Source: Polaribacter reichenbachii (GTDB lineage Bacteria > Bacteroidota > Bacteroidia > Flavobacteriales > Flavobacteriaceae). From it: a stretch of 64,000 nt of DNA. Below are positions 42,005 through 51,532 of this stretch, in pieces (position 1 is the stretch's first letter; each line of letters opens with the position of its first letter). A program made the translations under genes and the position numbers. Under the pieces are notes generated by a model that saw only the letters and a list, made by a program, of their open reading frames with translations, searched no databases and was not told the origin of the DNA. The DNA lies in assembly GCF_001975665.1 (NCBI RefSeq), contig NZ_CP019419.1, positions 1,488,001 to 1,552,000 on the forward strand, written 5' to 3'.

Positions 42005-43642
42005 CTACCAGCCATTTATTTGCTTAGCTGCTGGATTTTTTTCTATTTCATTTTGTGGTATTGGCAAAACATACAATTTAGAAGGGAAACTACGTGTTTC
42101 AAATTCGTAACGTGTATATGTTATTGTACCATCATTTTCTTTTACCATTTTTACACCTATTAAAGGTCCATTCAATAAACTTTCTGCAATTTTCCATCTT
42201 CTAATATCAAAAAATCTATGTTCTTCGAAAGCTAATTCGATACGTCTTTCATTTCTAATTTTCTCACGCATTTCGTCTTTACTTAAACCTGCTGGTAAAT
42301 CAGGGTTAGTAATACCTGCTCTTTGTCGTATTTCTTTAATTGCTGCATAAACAGAACCATCTGGTCCGCTAGCTTCATTTTTAGCTTCTGCATAATTTAA
42401 TAACACTTCTGCATATCTCATAAAAATCCAATCTTGATCGCTACTTTTTGTATAGATTGGAAATTGTTCTTCATGAAATTTTCTAAGATTATAACCTGTT
42501 TTTGTAAACTCTGGTTGTGTACCTGTATCAAATCCTCCTTCATACATTTCCATTACATGGCCTCGAAATGTAGATCCATTATAAACTACAGTTGCTTCGA
42601 ATCTAGGATCTAAATTCTCATATGGATTTTCTGCATCAAATAGAGGAGAAGTAGATTGTGGTTCGCCATCTGCCATATCGTAAGCATCTATAAAGTTTTG
42701 GGTAGGCACATTTCCTCCCCAACCTGCATCACTAGCTCCTCTAAAAGAACGTGGTGAATTAATTACATCAAAACCATTATTTGTACCAAAATGTATTTTA
42801 TCTGGTGCTAAAAACTTTTTTGCAAAAATTATCTCATTATTATTTTTAGTTAAAAAGATGTCTTTATAGTTTGGAAATAAAGAATAGCCTGTAACCTTAG
42901 TAGCTGCTGTAGCAGCCTCTGCCCATCGTTCTGCATATAATAATACTCTGCTTTTAAGAGCATAAGCAGCTCCAATTGTAGCTCTACCTTCTTCAATTTC
43001 TCCTTTTGCAGGCAGCATAGAAGCTGCCATATCTAAATCGTCTATAATAAAATCAATAGTATCATCATAAGTAGCTCTTGGTATTTGAAAATTATCATCT
43101 ACTGCCAAGGTTCTATCAATAATAGGCACCCCTGTTGGCTCACTGCCACTAGATTTTAATCCGTACAACCTTAATAATTCATGATAAATAAAAGCTCTCA
43201 AAAAATGTGTTTCACCCATAAGACGTTTACGTAACACATCATCTTCTAATCTATCTAAATTTTCTAGAGCAGCATTTGTTTTACGAATTAATCTATAATA
43301 ATCTCCCCATGTTTCTCCCCAAGGAACATTACTTGGTAAAAACTCTCCGTTTTGTAATTGATTTGCATGTACCCAAGGTATAGCAACATCTCCGTCATCT
43401 GAAGCACCATCTAATAAATAAAGACCTTTAGCCCAACCACCATAATTGCGATCGAATCCTGAAGGCATACCTCCGTAAACTGCATTTACAAATTGGGTTG
43501 CTCCCTGTGGGTCTGTCCAAACAGTTTCTTCTGTGAGGTTGTCTTTTGGTATTTGATCTAAAATATCACTATCACAACTAATTAATGCTGAGATACATAA
43601 AGCATAACCAAAGTATAATATGTTTTTAATTTTTTTGTTCAT
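42005..43642 (-). CDS. SusD-like glycan-binding outer-membrane lipoprotein (pair 2)
   Basis: 545 residues with lipobox LISCDS (C23) and a RagB/SusD fold. Visible parts are the N-terminal FVNAVYGGMP, helices with GETHFLRAFIYHELLRLYG, the AYALKSRVLLYAERWAEAA repeat, and the C-terminal DWIFMRYAEVLLNYAEAKNEA plus RNERRIELAFEEHRFFDIRRW. It is clearly divergent from SusD1, so the two systems should bind different oligosaccharides. The stop-start gap to SusC2 is 12 bp. Confidence 0.93.
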   Translation of the reverse strand: MNKKIKNILYFGYALCISALISCDSDILDQIPKDNLTEETVWTDPQGATQFVNAVYGGMPSGFDRNYGGWAKGLYLLDGASDDGDVAIPWVHANQLQNGEFLPSNVPWGETWGDYYRLIRKTNAALENLDRLEDDVLRKRLMGETHFLRAFIYHELLRLYGLKSSGSEPTGVPIIDRTLAVDDNFQIPRATYDDTIDFIIDDLDMAASMLPAKGEIEEGRATIGAAYALKSRVLLYAERWAEAATAATKVTGYSLFPNYKDIFLTKNNNEIIFAKKFLAPDKIHFGTNNGFDVINSPRSFRGASDAGWGGNVPTQNFIDAYDMADGEPQSTSPLFDAENPYENLDPRFEATVVYNGSTFRGHVMEMYEGGFDTGTQPEFTKTGYNLRKFHEEQFPIYTKSSDQDWIFMRYAEVLLNYAEAKNEASGPDGSVYAAIKEIRQRAGITNPDLPAGLSKDEMREKIRNERRIELAFEEHRFFDIRRWKIAESLLNGPLIGVKMVKENDGTITYTRYEFETRSFPSKLYVLPIPQNEIEKNPAAKQINGW

Positions 43643-43654
43643 CTTTAATGTTTT

Positions 43655-46600
43655 TTATAATTTAAAATTTACACCAACATTCCATGTTCTAAACTGTGGA
43701 TAATCCCAACCTCTTCCACTAGCATTTTCTGGATCGAAGTTTTTTATTTTAGACCATGTAGCCACATTGTTAGCATTTAAATAAATTCTCATACCAGTAA
43801 TAAATTTAGTGTGTAACTTATCTATTGGTACATTATATGCTAATTCTAAAGTTTTAAGACGTAGGTAAGAAGCGTCTCTTAACCAAAAAGAAGAGGTTTG
43901 ATGATTTTTATCTGCATCAATTAATACACGTGGTTCGCTTGCATCTGTATTTGTTGGTGTCCAACGATCTAGTGTAGATTTTAATCCTCCAGAACCCACA
44001 AAAAATGGCCAAGCTCCTTCACCACTATAATACTGGTTTACATTAGTTGCTCCTTGAAATAAAAATGAAAATTCAAAATCTTTATATTTTACATTTCCAT
44101 TATACCCAAAAATAATTTCAGGCACATTACTAGGCCCAATAGCTGTTCTGTCGAAGTCGTTTATTTCTCCATCTGGCACACCATCAGGACCACTTATATC
44201 TGCATATCTAATGTCTCCAGGTGCTGGGTTTCCTATTTGGGTAGGTGCATTATCTACTTCTTCTTGTGTTTGAAAAATACCTAAAGCACGTAAACCAAAT
44301 TGAGTACCAATAGGTTGTCCTGTTCTTCTAATGTTAGGATTGTCTGATTCAGCCTCATCAATAAAAACAACTTTATTTTTTGCATACGTAAAATTAGCGT
44401 TCATTGAATAAGTTAAATCATCATTCACACGGTTTCTATGTCCTAAAGCAATTTCAATACCGCTGTTATCAACTTTTGCTAAATTTTCTATTGGTAAAGT
44501 AGCACCTAAAAGACTTGGTACAGAAAGAATTCTATTTCCTAAAATATCACTTCTTTTATCTGAGAAATAGTCTATAGATGCAGTTAATTTGCCGCTCCAT
44601 AGAGTTGCATCTACTCCTAAATTTAATTTTTTTACAGTTTCCCAAGTTACATCAGGGTTAGATAAACGTCCTTCTACGATTGCTTGTTGTACGTTTCCAT
44701 CTCCAAAAACAGCATTACCACTAACGTTATAAGCTTGTAAGTAAAGAAATGAGTTACCTCCTAAACGATCATTTCCTAAGATACCATAAGATGCTCTAAA
44801 TTTTAAAAAATCGATTGTTTCTGAATTTTCTAAAAAAGATTCTTTAGACATAATATAACCTAATGAAGCCGATGGGAAGTATCCCCATCTTTTACCAGGA
44901 GCAAACTGTTCTGATGCATCTGCACGAATACTACCTTCTAAAATATATTTATCATCATAGGTCCAATTAAGCCTACCTACAACACCTTGTCTACCGCTAG
45001 TACCAGAATACCCTCTGTTAGTTCTTTCTTCTGCACCACCAAAGTCTAATTCATCAATACCTAAAGTATAACCGATTCTGTTTGCCTCCATTGTATTGGA
45101 AGCTTCTTTAGTTTGTGTGTATAATACTAACGCAGTTAAACTACTTTTTTCAAAAGATTTAGTGTAGTTTAAATGAGATTCTAATGTTACAGATTGATAA
45201 TCTATGTGCCTTTGAAATAAATTTGAAGCTTCTTGTATTCCTTCTTCAAAAACACCTTCGCTTATTCTATTGTAAAAAGGCGTTTTTGTAAATCTCCAAG
45301 ATTTATAATCTGTAAACCTTTTATCATAAGAAGCAATTCCTTTAATAGACAAACCTTCTATTGGTAATTGTTGTTCTAATTCTATTCTACCTTGAAAAAC
45401 TTGAATTCTATTTTTTCTATATCCATTGTCTGGTAATGCTAAAAATGATGGACCATTTGAATACGTACCATTAGACCATTGTATAGGAGCTCTATTTGGT
45501 GGAATACCAGTCATCCATCTAAAAACCTCTCCAGAAGCTACATTATTTACATCCTCATCTCTACCAGAAACATCAAACGATAATTTAGTGGTGGTGGTAA
45601 CTTCTGCATCGATATTTGATCTAAAATTATATCGTTTAAATACATTTGATGGAATAATACCTTCTTGTTTTAAGTAACCTAGTGATGTTGCATACTGAAG
45701 TTTATCTGTACCACCATTGGCTGTAATGTTATATTTTTGTACAATGGCTGTTTTTTCTAGAACAGAAAACCAATCAGAGTCTGGGTGAGTATCTGGACTA
45801 CTACCGTCTTTATATTTTTGAATATCATCATCAGAAAATAAAGGTGCGTCTCCTTGATTTGCTAAAGCTTCATTATATAGAGTCGCATATTCATAAGAAT
45901 TTAAAAACTCCGGAATTCTAGTTCTTTCTTGTACACCTATATTAGAAGTAAAACCTATTTGCATTTTGCCAGATTTACCTCTTTTAGTAGTTACCAAAAT
46001 AATACCATTTCCTGCACGTACCCCAAAAACAGCAGAACTTGCAGCATCTTTAAGTACAGAAAAAGTTGCTATTTCTTCTGGGCTTATTTGAGCAAAATCT
46101 GACGCAGAACGCACAATACCATCTATTACATATAATGGATCTATGTTTCCTGTTGTACCTATACCTCTTATAAAAATGTTAGAACCATCATTTCCTGGCT
46201 CACCAGAACGTTGTGTAGCAATAATACCTGTAGTGTTACCAACTAATGAGTTACTTAAGTTTGGTGATGGATTTCTTTCAATTTCTTTTTGATCTACTTG
46301 AGATACAGAGCCAGATATGTTACTCTTTTTTTGTGTTCCATAGCCAATAACAACAATTTCATCTAAAGATGAAGCACCTTCAATTAATTTAACTGAAATT
46401 GAAGTTTTATCTCCTACTGTTATTTTTTGTGTAGTAAAACCTATATATGAAACAACAAGTATTGCTTCTTTACTTGCTACATTAATAGAAAATTTTCCAT
46501 TAAAATCTGTCTCAGTTCCATTTGTGGTTCCTTGTTCTAAAATACTTGCTCCTGGTAAAGGACCTAGATTGTCAGACACTGTTCCTGTAATTGTAATGGT

Positions 46601-47002
46601 TTGATTCTTTTTAACTGTTATTGGTAATTTTAATGCTGGTTTTTCTTTTATAATTATGGTGTTTTGTTTAGAAAACTCAAAATTTAAACCTTTTGTAGAT
46701 AAGCTTTTTTCTAGTAATTTAGATACTAGAATTTCTCCTTTTTCTAAATGTACTTTTGGTGCATTTAGAAATAAATTTCTAGGATAAATAAAACGATAAT
46801 TTGTTTGATTTTTAATAATTTTAAAAACTTGATCTACTGTTACAGTTTGCTCTTGTTTAATTAAAACTTTTTCCTGAGAAAATGAATTTTCGGTATTTAA
46901 ACTGAAAACACTTGTACATAATAAAAAAATGAACGTTTTCATAATTAATAATAATAGCCGTCTTCTTATAATGAATCCGACAGTTGTTAATTTAAATTTC
47001 AT
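43655..47002 (-). CDS. SusC-like TonB-dependent transporter with STN signalling domain (pair 2)
   Basis: 1115 residues. After the signal segment (about 1-43) comes a secretin/TonB short N-terminal (STN) domain (about 45-125, VDQVFKIIKNQTNYRFIYPRNLF). A carboxypeptidase-regulatory-like domain (about 138-210), a TonB box with DEIVVIGYGTQKK, the plug (about 230-340) and the barrel ending VGVNFKL follow. The STN domain, absent in SusC1, contacts the periplasmic part of a FecR anti-sigma factor. fecR and an ECF sigma gene lie directly upstream, so transport by SusC2 should be sensed and fed back through trans-envelope signalling. I keep the start at 47002 although an internal ATG 20 codons on would also leave a signal peptide. 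Confidence 0.94.
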   Translation of the reverse strand: MKFKLTTVGFIIRRRLLLLIMKTFIFLLCTSVFSLNTENSFSQEKVLIKQEQTVTVDQVFKIIKNQTNYRFIYPRNLFLNAPKVHLEKGEILVSKLLEKSLSTKGLNFEFSKQNTIIIKEKPALKLPITVKKNQTITITGTVSDNLGPLPGASILEQGTTNGTETDFNGKFSINVASKEAILVVSYIGFTTQKITVGDKTSISVKLIEGASSLDEIVVIGYGTQKKSNISGSVSQVDQKEIERNPSPNLSNSLVGNTTGIIATQRSGEPGNDGSNIFIRGIGTTGNIDPLYVIDGIVRSASDFAQISPEEIATFSVLKDAASSAVFGVRAGNGIILVTTKRGKSGKMQIGFTSNIGVQERTRIPEFLNSYEYATLYNEALANQGDAPLFSDDDIQKYKDGSSPDTHPDSDWFSVLEKTAIVQKYNITANGGTDKLQYATSLGYLKQEGIIPSNVFKRYNFRSNIDAEVTTTTKLSFDVSGRDEDVNNVASGEVFRWMTGIPPNRAPIQWSNGTYSNGPSFLALPDNGYRKNRIQVFQGRIELEQQLPIEGLSIKGIASYDKRFTDYKSWRFTKTPFYNRISEGVFEEGIQEASNLFQRHIDYQSVTLESHLNYTKSFEKSSLTALVLYTQTKEASNTMEANRIGYTLGIDELDFGGAEERTNRGYSGTSGRQGVVGRLNWTYDDKYILEGSIRADASEQFAPGKRWGYFPSASLGYIMSKESFLENSETIDFLKFRASYGILGNDRLGGNSFLYLQAYNVSGNAVFGDGNVQQAIVEGRLSNPDVTWETVKKLNLGVDATLWSGKLTASIDYFSDKRSDILGNRILSVPSLLGATLPIENLAKVDNSGIEIALGHRNRVNDDLTYSMNANFTYAKNKVVFIDEAESDNPNIRRTGQPIGTQFGLRALGIFQTQEEVDNAPTQIGNPAPGDIRYADISGPDGVPDGEINDFDRTAIGPSNVPEIIFGYNGNVKYKDFEFSFLFQGATNVNQYYSGEGAWPFFVGSGGLKSTLDRWTPTNTDASEPRVLIDADKNHQTSSFWLRDASYLRLKTLELAYNVPIDKLHTKFITGMRIYLNANNVATWSKIKNFDPENASGRGWDYPQFRTWNVGVNFKL

Positions 47003-47052
47003 AAATTTGCATGGTGTTAGTTAAACATTTTGATTAATTAATACTTAGTCTA

Positions 47053-47100
47053 GGGGTCGAAGTTTAATACACGCCAATGTTTTGCTTCGCCCTTTTTTTT
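47053..47100 (+). terminator. Plus-strand terminator-like hairpin in the fecR-susC2 gap
   Basis: GGGG.CGAAG (47053-47062) can pair with CTTCGCCC (47085-47092), followed by eight T on the plus strand. No plus-strand gene precedes it, and on the minus strand the U-run would come before the stem. Function is uncertain. Confidence 0.3.
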
Positions 47101-47110
47101 CAAAAAAAAA

Positions 47111-48274
47111 TTATTTTATAATTACTTCTTTATTTTTTATGATATAGTTATTGATTACTTTAAAGTTTTTAATAATATTTAATACTTCTTCTATACTTTG
47201 GTTTTTGTCTAATACACCATTAAATTCTATATTCTGGCTATTTTTATTATCAAAAGTTACTCTCATATCATACCATCTTGCTAATACTTTCATAATATCT
47301 TTTAACGGTTTGTTTTCAAAACTAAAAACGCCCTCTTTCCAAGAGATTTCATTGTATACATCAACTTTTTTTAATGTTAACGTGTTGGTTTTATAATCTA
47401 AATATGATTGTTGATTTGGTATTAAATGCTGTTTTTTACCTTCATAATTTAAAGTTACTTTACCTTCTACTAAGGTTGTTGCTGTATTAAAATCATCTTT
47501 ATAAGATTTAATATTAAATTCTGTTCCTAAAACTTCAATTTCCTGATTTTTATTTACAACCAGAAATCTAGCTCCATTATGATTAATGCTTGGAGAAACA
47601 TTAAAGTAGGCTTCACCATATACAAGTTCTACTTTTCTTGTTTGATTTTTTACAAAAGTTACTGGATATTTTAGTTTAGAATCAGAATTTAACCAAACTT
47701 TTGTGCCATCTGATAACTTAATAAAAAACTGTCCTCCTCTAGGAATTGTTAAATAATTGTATGCTATTTCTGGTTTTGTTATTTGAGCTGAATTATAAAC
47801 CAACTCTTCTCCATCACTACTAATATTATTTTTTTGGTATGATTTTCCTTTTTCTAAAGAAACGTTAGTTCCGTCTGCTAAAGTTAATATTGCTTTATCC
47901 TTACCAATTTCAATTTTATTTTCTACAATAGTTGTGTTAATATCTTTATTTTCAGAAAAAAAACTAGCTCTAAAAAAATAAACAGTGGTTAGTAAAATTA
48001 CTATTGATGCTGCAACGGTATATTTCCAATACAATTTTTTAACAGGAATAGTAATTTTATTTTTAACTTTTTCTAAATCGGCCTGTTTATTAATTTGCTT
48101 TTTTAATTTTGTTCTTTCTTTAATTAGAGATGGGTCTGTAAGTTGATTTAAGATATATAACTTATCCTTTTTACTAAATAAATCTGAATTTTCAAACTCA
48201 CTATTAGATTCTTCTTTTAATAAAGATGAGGCGAGTCGTCTAGATATGATTACTATTTTATTAAATAAGAACAT
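47111..48274 (-). CDS. FecR-type anti-sigma factor
   Basis: 387 residues. There is a cytoplasmic N-terminal part (about 1-80), one transmembrane helix (about 84-101, VAASIVILLTTVYFF), then the periplasmic FecR domain (about 165-270, PRGGQFFIKLSDGTKVWLNSDSKLKYPV and VELVYGEAYFNV). A C-terminal STN-like DUF4974 domain ends the protein (about 305-387, ENKPLKDIMKVLARWYDM). It should hold the adjacent ECF sigma factor inactive until SusC2 signals through its STN domain. It lies 108 bp upstream of SusC2 and 89 bp after the sigma gene. Confidence 0.92.
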   Translation of the reverse strand: MFLFNKIVIISRRLASSLLKEESNSEFENSDLFSKKDKLYILNQLTDPSLIKERTKLKKQINKQADLEKVKNKITIPVKKLYWKYTVAASIVILLTTVYFFRASFFSENKDINTTIVENKIEIGKDKAILTLADGTNVSLEKGKSYQKNNISSDGEELVYNSAQITKPEIAYNYLTIPRGGQFFIKLSDGTKVWLNSDSKLKYPVTFVKNQTRKVELVYGEAYFNVSPSINHNGARFLVVNKNQEIEVLGTEFNIKSYKDDFNTATTLVEGKVTLNYEGKKQHLIPNQQSYLDYKTNTLTLKKVDVYNEISWKEGVFSFENKPLKDIMKVLARWYDMRVTFDNKNSQNIEFNGVLDKNQSIEEVLNIIKNFKVINNYIIKNKEVIIK

Positions 48275-48363
48275 TAATTGTGTATTTTTTTAACCTAAAA
48301 ATATGCTTAATTAACTTTTAGACGACAAAAAAGATAAAGAGGGTTAAATTTTTTTTATATTTA

Positions 48364-48915
48364 TTATTCAATAAATATAAAAGCGATTAAAAAATAGTAT
48401 TCTTTTAAAATAGGTTTTAGTCTTTTGTAAGCAATTTTCTTTTGTGCTTTAATAGTATTTATAGATAAACTTAGTTCGTTTGCTATTTCAGCATTAGAAA
48501 GTTCTTTAATACTCATTCTAATAATTTGTGCACATTTACCAGGTAATGTATTTATTGCGTTTTCTATTATAATAGAAGATTCTGAAACTACTACTTCTCT
48601 TAAAAAAAAAGTTTCTGTTTCTATGTGTTCTAATTCTTTTGTTGATAAATGAGAAGTATTTTTATAGCGTTTACTTTTAAGATAATCTAGAGATTTATTT
48701 CTAACAGAAGTATATAAATACGATTTAATATTGTTTTTATCTTTAAAGAGAATTTTATGCTCCCATATTTTTACAAAAATATCTTGTACAATATCTTTAG
48801 ACACCTCTATATCCTCAATATATTTATTAGAAAATAAACATAATGAAGTATATAATTTGTCAAAAAGACTCTTATATTCTTTTAGTGTTAAGTAAGATGA
48901 GTTTTTTTTTTGCAC
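48364..48915 (-). CDS. ECF-subfamily RNA polymerase sigma factor
   Basis: 183 residues. The sigma-70 region 2 is at about 15-80 (EVSKDIVQDIFVKIWEHK, then IKSYLYTSVRNKSLDYLKSK). Region 4 is at about 115-170 (LPGKCAQIIRMSIKELSNAEIANELSLSINTIKAQKKIAYKRLK). It is of the Bacteroidota type that travels with FecR and an STN-bearing SusC. It probably directs transcription of the SusC2/SusD2/UnbV unit. No autoregulated promoter could be recognised in the 63 bp before the Nudix-like gene. Confidence 0.93.
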   Translation of the reverse strand: MQKKNSSYLTLKEYKSLFDKLYTSLCLFSNKYIEDIEVSKDIVQDIFVKIWEHKILFKDKNNIKSYLYTSVRNKSLDYLKSKRYKNTSHLSTKELEHIETETFFLREVVVSESSIIIENAINTLPGKCAQIIRMSIKELSNAEIANELSLSINTIKAQKKIAYKRLKPILKEYYFLIAFIFIE

Positions 48916-48948
48916 TTATTAATAAATAATTTCTAATTAATTATCATT

Positions 48949-48975
48949 GATTTCTCTTATAAAAAAGAGAAAATC
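48949..48975 (-). terminator. Weak hairpin after the Nudix-like regulator gene
   Basis: GATTTCTCTT (48949-48958) pairs with AAGAGAAAATC (48965-48975) with one bulge. It lies 3 bp beyond the minus-strand stop at 48979, without a good T-run. Confidence 0.35.
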
Positions 48976-48978
48976 TGA

Positions 48979-49668
48979 TTATATTTTAAGATAAAAGTTT
49001 TTTTCTTGTTTAGCATCATATTTTTGCTGATCGAATTGATATAAAAACGAACCTTTTGTAGAAGAAGACATGTCTTTTTCTTTTAATTTTACTAATATAT
49101 CCATAGAATTTATTTTATTAATAAAATTTCTCTTATCCAATTTTTTATCTAAAATAGCTTCATACAATTTTTGTAATTGACGCATTGTAAATTTTTCGGG
49201 TAATAGTTCAAAACCTATAGGATTAATTGAGGTTCTTCTCCTTAATCGTCTTACAGCTTTCTTTAAGATAATGTTATGATCAAAAATTAAATCGGGTACT
49301 TTAGAAAGGCTAAACCACTTGGCATTATAATTTTGAATTAACTCTTTATTATGTTTTTCTATGTTTACAATTGCATAATATGATGTAGAAATGGTTCTAT
49401 CTACAGGGTCTCTGTCAACCTCACTAAAAGAATAGAGTTGTTCCATATAAATATTATGCATACCTGTTAATTTAAATAAAACTCTTGAGGCAGCATCATC
49501 TAGCGTTTCTTCTTTTTTTAAAAAACCACCCATTAAAGACCATTTCCCTTTTTCAGGTTCAAAATCTCTTCGAATTAGAAGAACTTTTAAATCTTCATCA
49601 TCAAAACCAAAGATGATACAGTCTACTGCTAAAAAAACTTTATATTCAGAATAATAACCTTTATGCAT
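48979..49668 (-). CDS. Nudix-like transcriptional regulator of arabinose/PUL genes (AraR/NrtR type)
   Basis: 229 residues. The N-terminal Nudix fold (about 8-140) has the box at residues 48-70. The spacing of GX5EX7REUXEEXGU is kept, but the catalytic glutamates are replaced: V63 for E in the RE position, and K66 and L67 for the EE pair. Hydrolysis is therefore unlikely and the fold probably senses a ligand. A winged-helix DNA-binding domain follows (about 150-225, FTMRQLQKLYEAILDKKLDKRNFINKI). This is the organisation of the Bacteroidota arabinose regulator AraR, a Nudix-derived repressor. It is divergent from araBDA, with two palindromic sites in the shared intergenic region. Ligand L-arabinose is inferred. 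Confidence 0.85.
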   Translation of the reverse strand: MHKGYYSEYKVFLAVDCIIFGFDDEDLKVLLIRRDFEPEKGKWSLMGGFLKKEETLDDAASRVLFKLTGMHNIYMEQLYSFSEVDRDPVDRTISTSYYAIVNIEKHNKELIQNYNAKWFSLSKVPDLIFDHNIILKKAVRRLRRRTSINPIGFELLPEKFTMRQLQKLYEAILDKKLDKRNFINKINSMDILVKLKEKDMSSSTKGSFLYQFDQQKYDAKQEKNFYLKI

Positions 49669-49730
49669 AGTTAAATTTTTAAGCTAAATTATATTTTTTT
49701 TTCGAAAAACACCAAAGATAATTGATGTAT

Positions 49731-49749
49731 AAGTGTAAAAATAACATTT
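49731..49749. promoter_or_regulatory. Operator-like palindrome AAGTGT-N7-ACATTT (ara promoter, distal)
   Basis: Arms 49731-49736 and 49744-49749 with one mismatch and 7-bp spacing, in the 189-bp gap between the Nudix-like regulator and araB. Confidence 0.6.
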
Positions 49750-49795
49750 ATATTCTTATTTCCTTGTAAATATAAAATTTTTGTGCTTATTTTAC

Positions 49796-49814
49796 AAATG
49801 TAAAATTTACACTT
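49796..49814. promoter_or_regulatory. Operator-like palindrome AAATGT-N7-ACACTT (ara promoter, proximal)
   Basis: Arms 49796-49801 and 49809-49814 with one mismatch and 7-bp spacing, 43 bp before the araB start. It is 65 bp from the first site centre to centre, about six helical turns, allowing binding on one face or looping. Confidence 0.6.
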
Positions 49815-49857
49815 ACTAAATAATGTTGTATTATTTAGAACCACAAATTAGTATTCA

Positions 49858-51531
49858 ATGAAAAGTTATGTAATAGGTTTAGACTATGGTTCAGATTCTG
49901 TAAGAGCTATTTTAATAGATGCCCTAAATGGAAATGAGATTGCATCTGAGGTATTTTGGTACCCAAGATGGAAAAAACAACAATACTGTAATTCTAGAAT
50001 TAATCAGTTTAGACAACATCCACTAGATCATATAGAAGGTTTAGAACAAACAATTAAATCTGTAATTTATCAAGGTAAAATAAATCCAGAACTAATTGTA
50101 AGCATCTGTATAGATACAACAGGTTCTTCTCCTTTACCTGTAAATATAAATGGAATTCCTTTAGCTTTATTAGATGAATTTAAAGAAAATCCAAATGCTT
50201 TAATGGTACTTTGGAAAGATCATACAGCTGTTAAAGAGGCTAACGAAATAAATGATCTAGCTAAAACTTGGGGAGGTAAAGATTTTACAAAATTTGAAGG
50301 TGGTATTTATTCTTCTGAATGGTTTTGGGCTAAAATTTTACATATTATAAGAGAAGATAAAGATGTAAAAGATGCTGCTTACACATGGATGGAACATTGT
50401 GATTATATGACATATATGTTGGCAGACAATAAAGATTTAAATACTTTTAAAAGAAGTAGGTGTGCTGCAGGGCATAAAGCAATGTGGCATAAAAGCTGGA
50501 ATGGTTTACCCGATGAACAATTTTTAAATCAATTAGATCCATATTTAGCAGGTTTAAAAGATAATCTTTACGAAGCAACTTATACTTCAGATGAAATTGC
50601 GGGTCATTTAAATGAAGAATGGGCTGATAAATTGGGCTTAACTACTAAAACAGTTATAGCAGTTGGTACTTTTGATGCACATTCTGGTGCAGTAGGTGCT
50701 AAAGTAGATCAACATACATTGGTAAGAGTTATGGGTACTTCTACTTGTGATGTTATGATTGCAAATGATGAATTAATAGGAGATAAATGCGTTCGTGGAA
50801 TTTGCGGACAAGTAGATGGTTCTGTGATTCCTGGTTTTATAGGTTTAGAAGCAGGTCAATCTGCATTTGGAGATGTTTTGGCATGGTTTAAAAATTTATT
50901 ATCATGGCCAATTGATAATTTAGTATTAACTTCAAAAATACTAACCAAAGAACAAAAAGAAAAACTTCAAGAAGAAATAGATGCTAATTTTATTAAAACA
51001 TTAGCAGAACAAGCAGAAAAAATTCCTTTAGAAGAAGCGGTACCAATTGCGTTAGATTGGGTTAATGGTAGAAGAACACCAGACGCAAACCAAGAATTAA
51101 AAGCTGCTTTTACAAGTATTTCTTTAGGTACAAAAGCACCTCATATTTTTAAAGCATTGGTAAATGCAATTTGTTTTGGTTCTAAGATGATTGTAGATCG
51201 TTTTGAAAGCGAAGGTGTAGAAATAAAATCGGTTATTGGTATTGGTGGTGTTGCACGTAAATCTCCATTTATTATGCAAACTTTAGCCAATGTCTTAAAT
51301 ATGCCAATTAAAGTAGCAGAATCTGACCAAGCACCAGCTTTAGGAGCTGCAATTTATGCTGCAGTTGCTGCAGGCGTTTACAGTAATGTAATTGAAGCTA
51401 GTAAAGTAATGGGAAGTGATTATGAAGCAGAATATTTCCCAGAAGAAAATCACATAAAAACATACGCAAACTTAATGGAATCTTATAAAACATTAGGCGA
51501 ATTTGTAGAAGAGACTATAAAAACTAAATAA
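49858..51531 (+). CDS. araB: L-ribulokinase
   Basis: 557 residues, the usual AraB length; FGGY kinase family. The N-terminal phosphate-1 motif is GLDYGSDSVRAILID, with later TFDAHSGAVGAKV, VRVMGTSTCDVM and the C-terminal adenosine-binding IGGVARKSPFIMQTLANVL and ALGAAIYAAVAAGVY. It phosphorylates L-ribulose to L-ribulose 5-phosphate. It is the first gene of the plus-strand arabinose operon, 1 bp before araD, behind two operator-like sites. Confidence 0.95.
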   Translation: MKSYVIGLDYGSDSVRAILIDALNGNEIASEVFWYPRWKKQQYCNSRINQFRQHPLDHIEGLEQTIKSVIYQGKINPELIVSICIDTTGSSPLPVNINGIPLALLDEFKENPNALMVLWKDHTAVKEANEINDLAKTWGGKDFTKFEGGIYSSEWFWAKILHIIREDKDVKDAAYTWMEHCDYMTYMLADNKDLNTFKRSRCAAGHKAMWHKSWNGLPDEQFLNQLDPYLAGLKDNLYEATYTSDEIAGHLNEEWADKLGLTTKTVIAVGTFDAHSGAVGAKVDQHTLVRVMGTSTCDVMIANDELIGDKCVRGICGQVDGSVIPGFIGLEAGQSAFGDVLAWFKNLLSWPIDNLVLTSKILTKEQKEKLQEEIDANFIKTLAEQAEKIPLEEAVPIALDWVNGRRTPDANQELKAAFTSISLGTKAPHIFKALVNAICFGSKMIVDRFESEGVEIKSVIGIGGVARKSPFIMQTLANVLNMPIKVAESDQAPALGAAIYAAVAAGVYSNVIEASKVMGSDYEAEYFPEENHIKTYANLMESYKTLGEFVEETIKTK

Positions 51532-51532
51532 A

